Assembly: GCF_003664325.1 (NCBI RefSeq)
Contig: NZ_RCDA01000001.1
Coordinates: 496,001-560,000 of the forward strand
Origin: Alkalispirillum mobile
GTDB lineage: Bacteria > Pseudomonadota > Gammaproteobacteria > Nitrococcales > Halorhodospiraceae
Reading direction: 5' to 3'
DNA: 64,000 bases
The notes under the pieces are model-generated. The model was given only the letters and a program-made list of their open reading frames with translations. It was not told where the DNA came from and made no database searches. A program made the translations under genes and the position numbers. Below, in pieces: positions 45,732 through 54,716 of this stretch (position 1 is the stretch's first letter; each line of letters begins with the position of its first letter).

Positions 45732-48700
45732 CTAACTGCGTTGAAATATATGGACGTAAAAGGCATCGGTTTTCCGCGCCGATTCCCATTGGGCATCGGT
45801 CATGCCGCTCGCCTGCTTGAGGGTGGCACTGCGCCGGTAGCCGCCATCCGGTCGCTCATCGATGATCGCCTGGGCCAGGTCGCGATCCACCCCGTCCAAC
45901 TGAGCTAGCCGACCGATGTTGCCCGCCCGGGCCTCGTTGTCGATGTAGAACCGGGTCTTGGGCCGGGCCCGGATGCTGTAGTCATCCAAAGTGTTTGCCT
46001 TGAAGCTGTTATCCACCTGATGCACCGCCACTGTACCGCCGGCCGTGCCATCGGGTTTCAGCTCCTCGGACCGGCAATCGAGCGTACCTGGGATACGCGA
46101 TTCTGCCTGGATGATGTCGGCGATCACATCCGAGTCTGTGTCGCCCTCTTCGGTGCGATGGGCCTCGGCCTCCGCCGCCAGAGGGTGAGAGACACCGTAA
46201 TTGGCGGTGACGATATAGTTGACCGCCCGGCCATCCTCCACGGCGTCCTTCACGGGATCCTCGAACCGGTGGAGCATGGATTCCGCGTCTCGGTTGTTAG
46301 CACCCTGGGTTAGCGGCGTCAGATTATTCCAAGTATCCCCCGGCCCCCCCAGATGTTCGTTCAGCAGATGGCCCCGAACGTAGTACGTACCCCCGCCGTC
46401 CATGCGGCGTCGCAACCGATTCCAAGTCGCATTCTCGGGCGCATTCCGCGGCGTGCTGCCTGGGGGATGATCACGGGTCAGTAGCTCCACCCGCACCGAG
46501 CTGCCGAAACCGGCACTGGTTCTGGGGCCGTAGATCGCCGGAGTGGACGGCAGATCGGTCACTGAGTCCCCGGTGGACTGCTCCAGCATTTCACGGGTCA
46601 GGGTCGAGAGGCGGTCCATTGCCTCCCCCAACTGTCGCTCCAGCGCCTTGCGCCTCTCCGAGTAGGTCTGCTCGTCGATGGTCGAGGCCTCCAGCTGCCC
46701 TTCCAACTCGCGCGACTCCTGGATACAGGCCTCTACTGTCTCCGCCGCGGCCAACGCCCGACGCCGGTCGTCGGCCGCGCTGTCTGGCAGCTTCAGATCA
46801 GCGATAAACGCGTGGTAGGGCGTTGGACGCGACTCAATGGTCAGCGCCTGGCGCTCCTTCTCAGCATCGACAGACAGGGTGTGCCGCTCCCCGCCCTCGG
46901 TCTCCAGCTCACGTTCGGTCTGCCACCAGTTGACCAGGGCGCGGGCCCCGCGCCTTACCGCCCGCCCCCCGCGTCGGGCCAGCTCGACGAAGCCCTCGCC
47001 CAGACGCAGGGCGCGCTCGATGAGCCAGTCCAGGGCGGCATCCACGCGCTCGCGGATCCCCTCCACCATCTCGCGGATACGGCTGCTGACATCGCCCAGA
47101 CCCGCATAGTGGGCCAGGAATGCCAGCGCCGGCGGCACCGCCTGGCCCAGGGCGTCCTCGAGGAAGTCGGCGGCCTTGCCCAGTGCCCCGGAGGCGATCT
47201 CGGCCACCCCGGCCAGGAAGCGGTTGGCCACCTCGAAAAGCGCCCGAAGCTGGGCGGCCAACGCGGTGATCACCCGATAGATCTCCATCAGCAGGGCGAT
47301 GACGTTGGAGACCCCGGAGGGCGCAAGCAGCGGTGTGAGCCGGATACTGGCCTGCTTGATGATGGTGACGCTCACCCAGTTGATGACACTGTCGAGCACC
47401 TGGCCGCCGAGATCGCTCAACCGCTCGCGCAGCGCCGTCCACAGCGCGCCCGGGCCCTCCTCCATCAGCGTGCGCAGGAACTGCCAGGCACCGGTGGCGT
47501 GCTCCAGCATGCGCCGCATGCGCAGCGCCACGCCGGAGCCCACCCGGCGGCCTATGCGGTCGAAGATCCGATCGGTGGTGATATCCAGGATCTGCAGCAC
47601 CACGCCGAGGATCGAGCGCAGGGAGAAATCCTCCGGCGGTTCGATACCCCCCTTGCGCAAGGTGCCGAACAGCCAGCCGGCAATGCCCGCCTTGAGGTGA
47701 CCGAAGATGTTGCTGAAGAACTGGGCGAAGCCGCGTCCGGCCGCCCGCACCAGGTTGAGCAGGAAGCCGATGGGATCCTGCAGGATATGCCCGATGGCCG
47801 CCGCGGCGTTGGCCAGGAGGCTGACCACCAGTTCCGGCGGCAAACCGATCAGCCGCAGCGCCGCCTTGAAGAAGGCCCAGGCCGCGGCGGCCAGGTCGCC
47901 ATCCACGAACAGCTTGCGGAGTATCTCCAGGGCCTTGGCCTTGACCTTTTCCCACAGGTCCGGGAGGGCCAAAAGCTGACCGAAGACCGGGATGCGCGCC
48001 AGGATCTGGTTGACGACGAAGTCCTGTACCGGCTTGCGGATACACTCCGGGATCAGCCCCCATACCGACGACACCACGAGTTGGGGCAACTGGTACAGAT
48101 CGGCCACTACTGAGAGTAGCCGGCGCACCACCCCGATCATCCGCTCGATGAAAGGCGTCAGCCGGTCGAAGGCACCGACCAGAACGTCGAACAACCCCTG
48201 CACCCCCCGCTTCGCCCAGCGGCTGAGCCCGGCGATGCCCCGCTCCAGCCAGCCCAGTGCCCGCGCCAACGGCCGGGTGATGTCCATTTGGCGCAGGCCG
48301 GCGAAGAAGGCCGCCACCTTGTCTCCCACCCCGCCGAGGGTTTTCACCATCCAGTCGCCGGATTCGACCAGAAAGCCCCGTACCCGCTCGAGCACCGATT
48401 CGACGGTGGGCAATGCGTCGGCGAGCGCCGCCCGGTTCTCGGCCACGCCGGCACCCGGCCCGCCCTCCTCGCCGGCCCCGGCCATCTGCTGCTCGGCCGT
48501 ACCCAGGTCGTTGCTGAGCGCCTGCATGTCCTCGCCCAGGCGCTTGACGAAGGTCGGCGGCACCAGCTCCCGCAGCCACTCCACGCCCTGCTGTATGGGC
48601 TGCCAGAGCGGTCGGGTCCGTGCCTTGATCCAGTCCCAGGCCTCCCCGGCCTTGTCCTGCACCCAACCCACAAGGCCGCCCTGGTTATCCCCGCTGCTGT

Positions 48701-50078
48701 CGTTACTCGACCCGAAAAGCCTGCGCTTGACCCAATCCCAGGCCGCCCCCAGGGTGTCGCGAATGGGCCTCGTCCAGTTCCAGATCCGGCGGCCGAGCGC
48801 CTTGATGCCGTCCCAGAGGTCACCGGCCACCCCGGTGATGAAATCGAGGGCGGGGGCGCCAGTGCTCTCCCACAGATGAGCGAAGAAGTCCCCGATCGGA
48901 CTGAGAAAGTCCGTAAGCCGGTCCCAGGCCGCCCCGGCGGCATCGGTCACCAGGGTGCGCAGCCGCCGGATGGCATCGAACAGCGGCCCGCAGTCCCCCG
49001 AGGCCAGCGCCTCCAGGATGCTGCCGGCCCGCTCGAGCATGCCGGAGAAGAGCTCGCTCAGGCGTTCCACAGACCCCTGGGGCGTGAGCCGGGTGACCGC
49101 ATCCACCAGCCGGTCAAAAACGGCCGCCACCCGGTCCTTCAGCCACCCCACCGGCCCGTTGTCGATAATCTCCTGAAGCACGGGCGCCAGGTTGGGCGCG
49201 AGCTTCTCCACCACCGCCATGCCCTTCGAGGCGATAAAGTTGCCCGCCTTGTCGAAGATCTCGCCCACGGCCCCGGTGAGACGGTCATACGCCCCCTTGG
49301 CCATGTCGATCCCGGCCCCCACCAACCGGCTACCGACCCGACGCAGGCCACCAATAAGTGAGCGTCGCACCGGGGCCGCCTCCGCATCGGGGCGATCGGC
49401 ACCGGCCTCGCGCTGTTGCACCACATGCGTCAGCTCGTGGGCGATCAGCCGCCGGCCGTCGCGACTGTCGGGGCGAAAGGCGCCGCGGTTGAAGGCGATG
49501 TGCTCGCCCAGGGTGAAGGCGTGGGCGTGGATGGTCTCGGAGAGGTGGGCAGCCTCGTCATCGGTATGGATGCGCACCGTGGAGAAGTCCTGCCCGAAGC
49601 GCGGCTCCATGAAGGCGCGCAGGTCCTCCGGGAGCGGGCGCCCTCCCCGGTGCAAACGCCCGATCCGCCGGGCCAGTGGCTCCGGCAGGGTGCCGGCTGC
49701 GCCGGGCTCTTCCGCCTCCTCCGGCAGCGGCACGGGCGCATCCGCCGGCGCGTCGCCAGGCGCCCAACCCTCTGTCGTGCTGGTCGTCGCGGGTGCGGTG
49801 GCGGCAGGCGGCGCGCGTTGGGCGGCCGCGCTCGCCGGGGTGCCGAAGGCCGGGGGGTCGTCCGTAAGCGGCCCCGGGGTGCGGGTTACCTGCTCGGCAG
49901 TGCGTTCGGCCTCCCGCTCCAGCGGGTCATCGCGGGCACCGAGCTTGAGCCGGGGCTGGGCCCCCGCCTGGCCGATCGCCGCGGCAACGGCCGCACGCTG
50001 GCTATGGGGCCTCGCCACCGGTTGCGGGCGCCGGGCCGGTGCCGTTTGCGCGCGCTGTTGCTGGGCGAAGGCCACCAC
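45732..50078 (-). CDS. DUF4157 eCIS-type effector with C-terminal nuclease-like and helix-hairpin-helix domains
   Basis: A 1448-residue probable cargo toxin. Residues 51-64 carry the DPLEREAERTAEQV signature that precedes DUF4157, the eCIS core domain. The DUF4157 zinc-peptidase motif is HELTH at 214-218, after FMEPRFGQDFSTVRIHTD and AFTLGEHIAFNRGAF. Residues about 240-1080 are a long run of amphipathic helices rich in Trp, Leu, Gly and Ala, with several hydrophobic spans. Near 1235 is RGHLLNEHLGG followed by TWNNLTPLTQGANN, the His...Asn pattern of DNA/RNA non-specific endonucleases. The end (1387-1448) looks like a helix-hairpin-helix DNA-binding unit (NIGRLAQLDGVDRDLAQAI). It lies 10 bases downstream of the DUF6519-like gene in the same operon. 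Confidence 0.85.
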   Translation of the reverse strand: MVAFAQQQRAQTAPARRPQPVARPHSQRAAVAAAIGQAGAQPRLKLGARDDPLEREAERTAEQVTRTPGPLTDDPPAFGTPASAAAQRAPPAATAPATTSTTEGWAPGDAPADAPVPLPEEAEEPGAAGTLPEPLARRIGRLHRGGRPLPEDLRAFMEPRFGQDFSTVRIHTDDEAAHLSETIHAHAFTLGEHIAFNRGAFRPDSRDGRRLIAHELTHVVQQREAGADRPDAEAAPVRRSLIGGLRRVGSRLVGAGIDMAKGAYDRLTGAVGEIFDKAGNFIASKGMAVVEKLAPNLAPVLQEIIDNGPVGWLKDRVAAVFDRLVDAVTRLTPQGSVERLSELFSGMLERAGSILEALASGDCGPLFDAIRRLRTLVTDAAGAAWDRLTDFLSPIGDFFAHLWESTGAPALDFITGVAGDLWDGIKALGRRIWNWTRPIRDTLGAAWDWVKRRLFGSSNDSSGDNQGGLVGWVQDKAGEAWDWIKARTRPLWQPIQQGVEWLRELVPPTFVKRLGEDMQALSNDLGTAEQQMAGAGEEGGPGAGVAENRAALADALPTVESVLERVRGFLVESGDWMVKTLGGVGDKVAAFFAGLRQMDITRPLARALGWLERGIAGLSRWAKRGVQGLFDVLVGAFDRLTPFIERMIGVVRRLLSVVADLYQLPQLVVSSVWGLIPECIRKPVQDFVVNQILARIPVFGQLLALPDLWEKVKAKALEILRKLFVDGDLAAAAWAFFKAALRLIGLPPELVVSLLANAAAAIGHILQDPIGFLLNLVRAAGRGFAQFFSNIFGHLKAGIAGWLFGTLRKGGIEPPEDFSLRSILGVVLQILDITTDRIFDRIGRRVGSGVALRMRRMLEHATGAWQFLRTLMEEGPGALWTALRERLSDLGGQVLDSVINWVSVTIIKQASIRLTPLLAPSGVSNVIALLMEIYRVITALAAQLRALFEVANRFLAGVAEIASGALGKAADFLEDALGQAVPPALAFLAHYAGLGDVSSRIREMVEGIRERVDAALDWLIERALRLGEGFVELARRGGRAVRRGARALVNWWQTERELETEGGERHTLSVDAEKERQALTIESRPTPYHAFIADLKLPDSAADDRRRALAAAETVEACIQESRELEGQLEASTIDEQTYSERRKALERQLGEAMDRLSTLTREMLEQSTGDSVTDLPSTPAIYGPRTSAGFGSSVRVELLTRDHPPGSTPRNAPENATWNRLRRRMDGGGTYYVRGHLLNEHLGGPGDTWNNLTPLTQGANNRDAESMLHRFEDPVKDAVEDGRAVNYIVTANYGVSHPLAAEAEAHRTEEGDTDSDVIADIIQAESRIPGTLDCRSEELKPDGTAGGTVAVHQVDNSFKANTLDDYSIRARPKTRFYIDNEARAGNIGRLAQLDGVDRDLAQAIIDERPDGGYRRSATLKQASGMTDAQWESARKTDAFYVHIFQRS

Positions 50079-50088
50079 GCCGGTGCCC

Positions 50089-52989
50089 TCAGAACGCCCT
50101 GAAATTCAGGAGATTATTGGCAACGGCGTGGGACTCGGCGGAATAACGGGCCTCGCTTTCCCGGTCCTCGGCCAGGTTCCCCTGGGCGATCAACTGGTTC
50201 GCGATGAACCATACCTCGCTAGAGTCGTGGCTACGGTCGCTGAACACATGGTTCCCCGTCGCCACCAGCTGGCCCCCGATAAAGCTGGACCCAACGGCAA
50301 AGGCGTTGTGCTGCACGTTCAGCAGCACGGGCCCGGCCACCTGCCCCTCCAGGATATTGCGCCTCACCAGCCCGGATTCCATCAGGCTCACCCAGCGCTC
50401 GATCACGTTGTTTTCGATGTACACCCCCCCACCGCCGGGACTGACCTCAATATCCTCGCCCTCCCGTCCGCGACGGGGGGCGTCCCCTCCCGCGTTCCCC
50501 GGTTGCCCGCGTATGCCGGGGATCGGCGCGGCACCCAGGAGCGGCCGCGTCGTTGCTCTTCGCTCCGGCGCGGGGTCCCGCTCATCCCTGTCCTCGCCGC
50601 CTACCACGACTGCAACCCGACCAAGCACCACGCGGTCCCCGTCGATGGACGTCCTCGCGATACCCTGCCGATCGGGATCGACGGGCTTGTCGATCATGGG
50701 GTTGTAATGCACCTCACCCTCGATCCAGTTGTGGCGGACGTGGCCGACATAGCTGACCTGCTCGAGTAGCAGTGCAAGCTTCCGGCCCCAAGGGAAGAAT
50801 CGGCTGTCTTCCAGGCGTAATGCGGTCACCCCTTTGCGGGACGGCTGCGGACCCCGGATATGCACCATGGGCTCGTCTTCCTGCGCATGGGCGTCCTGAA
50901 AATGCACCCCGGTCACGCTGATATCCTCGCCGGTGAGCCGCAGCCCGGCGGATTCGTCGCCCTCGAAATAGATCCCCAGATCGGTGAGCTGGATCTCCGG
51001 TGCTTCCAATTGCCAGAGCGGGGCCCGAACGAGGATGCGGCAGGCCCGGTAGCCGGCACCCGAAATGCGGATATGACGACCGGCCTCCAGATCCAGCCCC
51101 GGCGGCAATTCGTGCTCCCCCGGCTTGAGGCAGAGCCATATACTCTCTGCTTCCTGATCGATCAACTCCTTCAGGGTCCGGGTCAGGTCGCCGGGCACCA
51201 CTACGCGGGCACAGCCGCCACCGGCGCTACGCCCGCAGAGGGTATTGAGGGCGTCCTGCACCGTCTCCACCCCTTCCCGATCCAGGTCCGGACAGAGTTC
51301 GGTCTCGCGGCCCAGGGGGAGGTGATCGGCGGTCGTGTCGCACAGCAACCGGTTGAGCGGTTCCGCGGTGGTGGTCCGCCCTACGGGGATTCGCAGCCGC
51401 TCGCGCAGGCTGCGGCGGCCATCGCGGCACTCGGGCACGTCGTGCGGCAGCGCCGCGCTGTCCAGGTGACAGAGCAGGCCGTCGAGCATGTCCCGCACGC
51501 TCAGCCGGCCGTCGCCGTCGATATCGGGCCAGCGCTCGGCAAGGGCCTCGGCCAACAGCCGCTTGACCGTCACCTCCATGCCGCCCCTGCAGTCGGGCAA
51601 CCGGTAGGCAATGTGCTCGGCGGCGATGTCGCAGAGTGCATCCAGCGCCTGCTGGACATTCTCGGCCCCTTGAAAGAGAGCGTTGCAGCGCTCGTTGAAG
51701 CCAACGTCGGCGGCCGCCAGGTCGGTGAGCGGCGGGAAGTTGAACCGGCGCCGTTCGGCGTCACTGTGGGGCACCAGCGCGCCGTCGCCATCCAGCTCGC
51801 CCAGCCGCAGGTAGCGGTGGCGCACCCCGCGGGGCGGTTCACCGACACTTTCATCACCGAGCACGTAGTCCCCGGGGCCCTGCACCGCCTCGCGCACGGC
51901 CGCTTGCCAGTAATCGCCGGGCAGAAAGGCGCGATCGGCAAAGGCCAGCCGCAGTTCCAGGCGCTCGCCGTTGACCTGCAGCACGCCGGCGTCGATATCC
52001 ACCCAGCCGTGAGCGTCCGGGTCGAGTTCCGGGTCCAGTTCGGCGCCCCGGTCCACACCGGTGACCAGGATGGCCGCGTCCAGGTTGAGCTGTAGGAAGC
52101 CGTCCCACTGGCGCACAAAAGCCCGCGGCTCTCCCTCCGGGGGCCGCTCGAACGTGGTGCTCAGGCGGCCGCGCCGGGGACGGTAGCCCTCCGGGAGGTG
52201 TCGGCCCAGGGTCTGTTCGCTGGCGTCATCGTAGAACTCCCAGACCCAGTCGCCGCGGTCGAACCCCTCCGGGACGTTGTCCGCCTCATGGGCCTCGGCA
52301 CCGTTGTCGCGGGACCACTTGAGCACCAGTTGGCGGTCGCCCGCCTCGTCCCGGAAGAGATCGTGCACCTCCACCCGGAACAGGTAGTTACCGATGCGCT
52401 CATCCAGATTCATCTCACTGGCGCAGGGGTCGCAGGGATCGTCACCAACAAAGATATGGCGCAGCCGCAGCGCCAGCGGGGCATCGCCCAGCGGCGGGTT
52501 GACCGCTGGATCCGTCGGGTCCACCCCGCGGGGGCACCACTTGACCTGCAGCACCGTCTCACCGCGGCTGCTGGTATCGGCGCCGTGCAGCGCCGGGTCC
52601 ATCAGCGCGGGATCCTCCAGGGCGGTCACGCTGCGCTCCCAGACATCAGCGTAGAGCGTCAGGTCACGACCCTCGAAGGGCGGCGGATCGGGGTAACGGG
52701 GCTGTTCATCGGGCGCCATCGGCCCGTCACCGACCAGTCGGGCGGGGACGCCGCCCACGTAAAGCACCCCGGGGTGCAGGCGCACACCCGCGCCGTCCGA
52801 GAGCCGCAGGCCACCCTGGCGCGGTGCGCCGCTGGCAATGGCGTCCCACAGGGCGCCCACCAGCCGGCGCTGGCCGATCTCGTCGAGCGCGTTCCAGTCG
52901 GCGTCGGTGATCATGCGGCCCTGCTGCAGATAGACGCCGCTGTACTGGCCGTGGTCGCGGTGGGACGGTTGCGAGGTCTGCGTCTTCAT
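50089..52989 (-). CDS. DUF6519-like eCIS protein, fibre or target-binding candidate
   Basis: A 966-residue protein starting at ATG 52989 (MKTQTSQPSHRDHGQYSGVY). The first 400 residues resemble the DUF6519 proteins of contractile injection clusters: QQGRMITDADWNALDEI near 22-38 and YADVWERSVTALEDPAL near 105. Near residue 480 lies DIDGDGRLSVRDMLDGLL, a dockerin/EF-hand-like calcium loop. The C-terminal third has repeated short strands with Asn/His turns (RISGAGYRACRILV, LEDSRFFPWGRKLALLLEQVSYVGHVRHNWIEG, then NNVIERWVSLMESGLVRRNIL), as in right-handed beta-helices that bind surfaces. Role inferred as a tail fibre or baseplate-attached adhesin. It follows the tail protein I-like gene by 35 bases. 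Confidence 0.75.
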   Translation of the reverse strand: MKTQTSQPSHRDHGQYSGVYLQQGRMITDADWNALDEIGQRRLVGALWDAIASGAPRQGGLRLSDGAGVRLHPGVLYVGGVPARLVGDGPMAPDEQPRYPDPPPFEGRDLTLYADVWERSVTALEDPALMDPALHGADTSSRGETVLQVKWCPRGVDPTDPAVNPPLGDAPLALRLRHIFVGDDPCDPCASEMNLDERIGNYLFRVEVHDLFRDEAGDRQLVLKWSRDNGAEAHEADNVPEGFDRGDWVWEFYDDASEQTLGRHLPEGYRPRRGRLSTTFERPPEGEPRAFVRQWDGFLQLNLDAAILVTGVDRGAELDPELDPDAHGWVDIDAGVLQVNGERLELRLAFADRAFLPGDYWQAAVREAVQGPGDYVLGDESVGEPPRGVRHRYLRLGELDGDGALVPHSDAERRRFNFPPLTDLAAADVGFNERCNALFQGAENVQQALDALCDIAAEHIAYRLPDCRGGMEVTVKRLLAEALAERWPDIDGDGRLSVRDMLDGLLCHLDSAALPHDVPECRDGRRSLRERLRIPVGRTTTAEPLNRLLCDTTADHLPLGRETELCPDLDREGVETVQDALNTLCGRSAGGGCARVVVPGDLTRTLKELIDQEAESIWLCLKPGEHELPPGLDLEAGRHIRISGAGYRACRILVRAPLWQLEAPEIQLTDLGIYFEGDESAGLRLTGEDISVTGVHFQDAHAQEDEPMVHIRGPQPSRKGVTALRLEDSRFFPWGRKLALLLEQVSYVGHVRHNWIEGEVHYNPMIDKPVDPDRQGIARTSIDGDRVVLGRVAVVVGGEDRDERDPAPERRATTRPLLGAAPIPGIRGQPGNAGGDAPRRGREGEDIEVSPGGGGVYIENNVIERWVSLMESGLVRRNILEGQVAGPVLLNVQHNAFAVGSSFIGGQLVATGNHVFSDRSHDSSEVWFIANQLIAQGNLAEDRESEARYSAESHAVANNLLNFRAF

Positions 52990-53024
52990 AGTGGTCCCTT
53001 TCGTTTTTTGCTTTCCGTGGTGGG

Positions 53025-54716
53025 TTAAGCCCGGTAGGGCGGCGGACACTGCAACCGGGGGTCGGGGATCAGCACCGCCTCGATGCCCAACGGCAGGTAG
53101 TGGCTGAGCTTGTCCCGTACTGCCTGCCAGCGCAGTTGGTGGCGGGCGTCATGGTAGGCCCCCATCTCGCCGCCATCCTCGGCCCCCCGGGTGATGGCCT
53201 CGGGGCAATGCCAGTGCAACACCCCGGCACCGGGCTCGCCGAAGCGGTGGTCGAGGAAGACCGCCTGGCGGTGGGTGCTGTAGGCCAGGCGCAGTGCCGA
53301 AGGCTCGCCCTGGTACTGCCATTGCGCCTCGGGGACATGGGGCAGGCGGCTGTAGCGGATGCAGCCGGTGGCCGGCAGGTCTGCTCCGCCCGGCCGCCCG
53401 CGCGGGACCGGCACACTGATGCTGTCGCTCATCCACAGGCGTGTGGCCAGGAGCTGGTCGAGCACCGTGCAGTACTCCAGCTCTGCCGACGCCCCCGGGG
53501 CCGCCAGCCGGTTGAAGAGACACCCGCGCGCCACCACCGCCGGGCCCTCGTCGCCGACGGTCGCCACTTCCAGGTGACGCAGCGCGCAGCCTTGCAGCAC
53601 CAGACGCCCCCGCTCGAGCGTCAACCGGTTGTCGAACCACAGATGCTCGAAGCGGAAGAGCACCCGCTCGCCGTCCAGTTGCGCGCCCAACTGCTCGCGG
53701 CCCACCAGCCTCAACGGTCGGGCGGTGCGGGCGCGCAGGTGCAGGCAGGTCCAGGTCTCGCCGCGCCAGTTGACCGGCCGGCGGTGGCACTCGATCTCCT
53801 CGTCCCGGTAATGGTCCCGGCTGCCCACCCGTTCCCATACCGTCTCCCAGTGCAGGCCCGGGGCATCCGGGTGGCACAGCCCCTCCGGCGGGGCCAGGTA
53901 GAGCAATGCCCGACGCGGGTGGTAGTGACCGCGCCGCTCGTCGGGGGTGCGCAGGTCGGGGGTGCGGCGGGAAACGTCCTGGTGGCTGCCGGGAAAACAG
54001 GGCACGCCGCCGGGGTTGGCCTGCACCCAGTGCTGCGGCTCGCCGGCGTAGTGGGTGCGACGGGCGGCCGGGTCACCGGGGCGGGTGCGCAGTGGCCGGG
54101 AGGCGTAGCGCAGATCCGGGGTGGCCGTGGGCAGGCCCGGATGGCGGGCGCGCAGCGCGGGCGAGGCCGCTCCGGGGATCGGTTCGGCCACGCCATAATG
54201 GGCCTCGGGCAGCAGCGGATCGCCGATGCGCGGGGTGCGTGCCACCCGCTGCCAGCCCTCCTGGACCTCGGTCTCCATGCGCCCCACCGCCTCGGCGATG
54301 GCCTCGGTGGCCGCCCGGGTGCCCTTGCGCTGGCGCCAGGCCACCGCGTGAGTGACCTCCTCGCGTTGCCCCTCGGTGTCCGGGGAGACCAGGTCCACAT
54401 CCACCAAGCGGGCGAGATAGGGCAGCAGCCAGGGCTGACAGTTACGCTCCCGGCCCAGGGCATCGCGGCGCGGGTCGCGGTCAGGGAAGTTGTCGTAATA
54501 GCGCTGATCCAGGGTGTTACGCCAGCGGTCCAGGAAGCGGCCGTAGACCTGGAGCAAGGCCTCCAGGTCGCCCACCGCTCCCGGTTCGGTGCCCGCCTCC
54601 GGCGGATCGCCCTCCCCGGGCGGCGCGCCACGACTGGCCCCGCCGGGCCGGTCGCGCTCACGGTAGACGGCGGGCAGCAGTTGGTAGAGCTGTTCCGCGA
54701 GGCTGCTGCGGCTCAT
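53025..54716 (-). CDS. Phage tail protein I-like eCIS baseplate protein
   Basis: A 563-residue protein. The N-terminal 190 residues match the tail protein I pattern (P2 gpI/Afp-type): LAEQLYQLLPAVYRERD, LLPYLARLVDVDLVSP and VAWRQRKGTRAATEAIAEAVG. The rest is specific to injection systems, with many Arg- and Tyr-containing strands and no recognised fold. It may link the baseplate to the fibre-like protein encoded next. ATG 54716 overlaps the baseplate J stop as ATGA, so translation is coupled. Confidence 0.8.
   Translation of the reverse strand: MSRSSLAEQLYQLLPAVYRERDRPGGASRGAPPGEGDPPEAGTEPGAVGDLEALLQVYGRFLDRWRNTLDQRYYDNFPDRDPRRDALGRERNCQPWLLPYLARLVDVDLVSPDTEGQREEVTHAVAWRQRKGTRAATEAIAEAVGRMETEVQEGWQRVARTPRIGDPLLPEAHYGVAEPIPGAASPALRARHPGLPTATPDLRYASRPLRTRPGDPAARRTHYAGEPQHWVQANPGGVPCFPGSHQDVSRRTPDLRTPDERRGHYHPRRALLYLAPPEGLCHPDAPGLHWETVWERVGSRDHYRDEEIECHRRPVNWRGETWTCLHLRARTARPLRLVGREQLGAQLDGERVLFRFEHLWFDNRLTLERGRLVLQGCALRHLEVATVGDEGPAVVARGCLFNRLAAPGASAELEYCTVLDQLLATRLWMSDSISVPVPRGRPGGADLPATGCIRYSRLPHVPEAQWQYQGEPSALRLAYSTHRQAVFLDHRFGEPGAGVLHWHCPEAITRGAEDGGEMGAYHDARHQLRWQAVRDKLSHYLPLGIEAVLIPDPRLQCPPPYRA

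Noticed and set aside
46812-48113. 433-residue open frame opposite the DUF4157 gene
   Set aside because: No family signature; created by absence of stops in GC-rich antisense.
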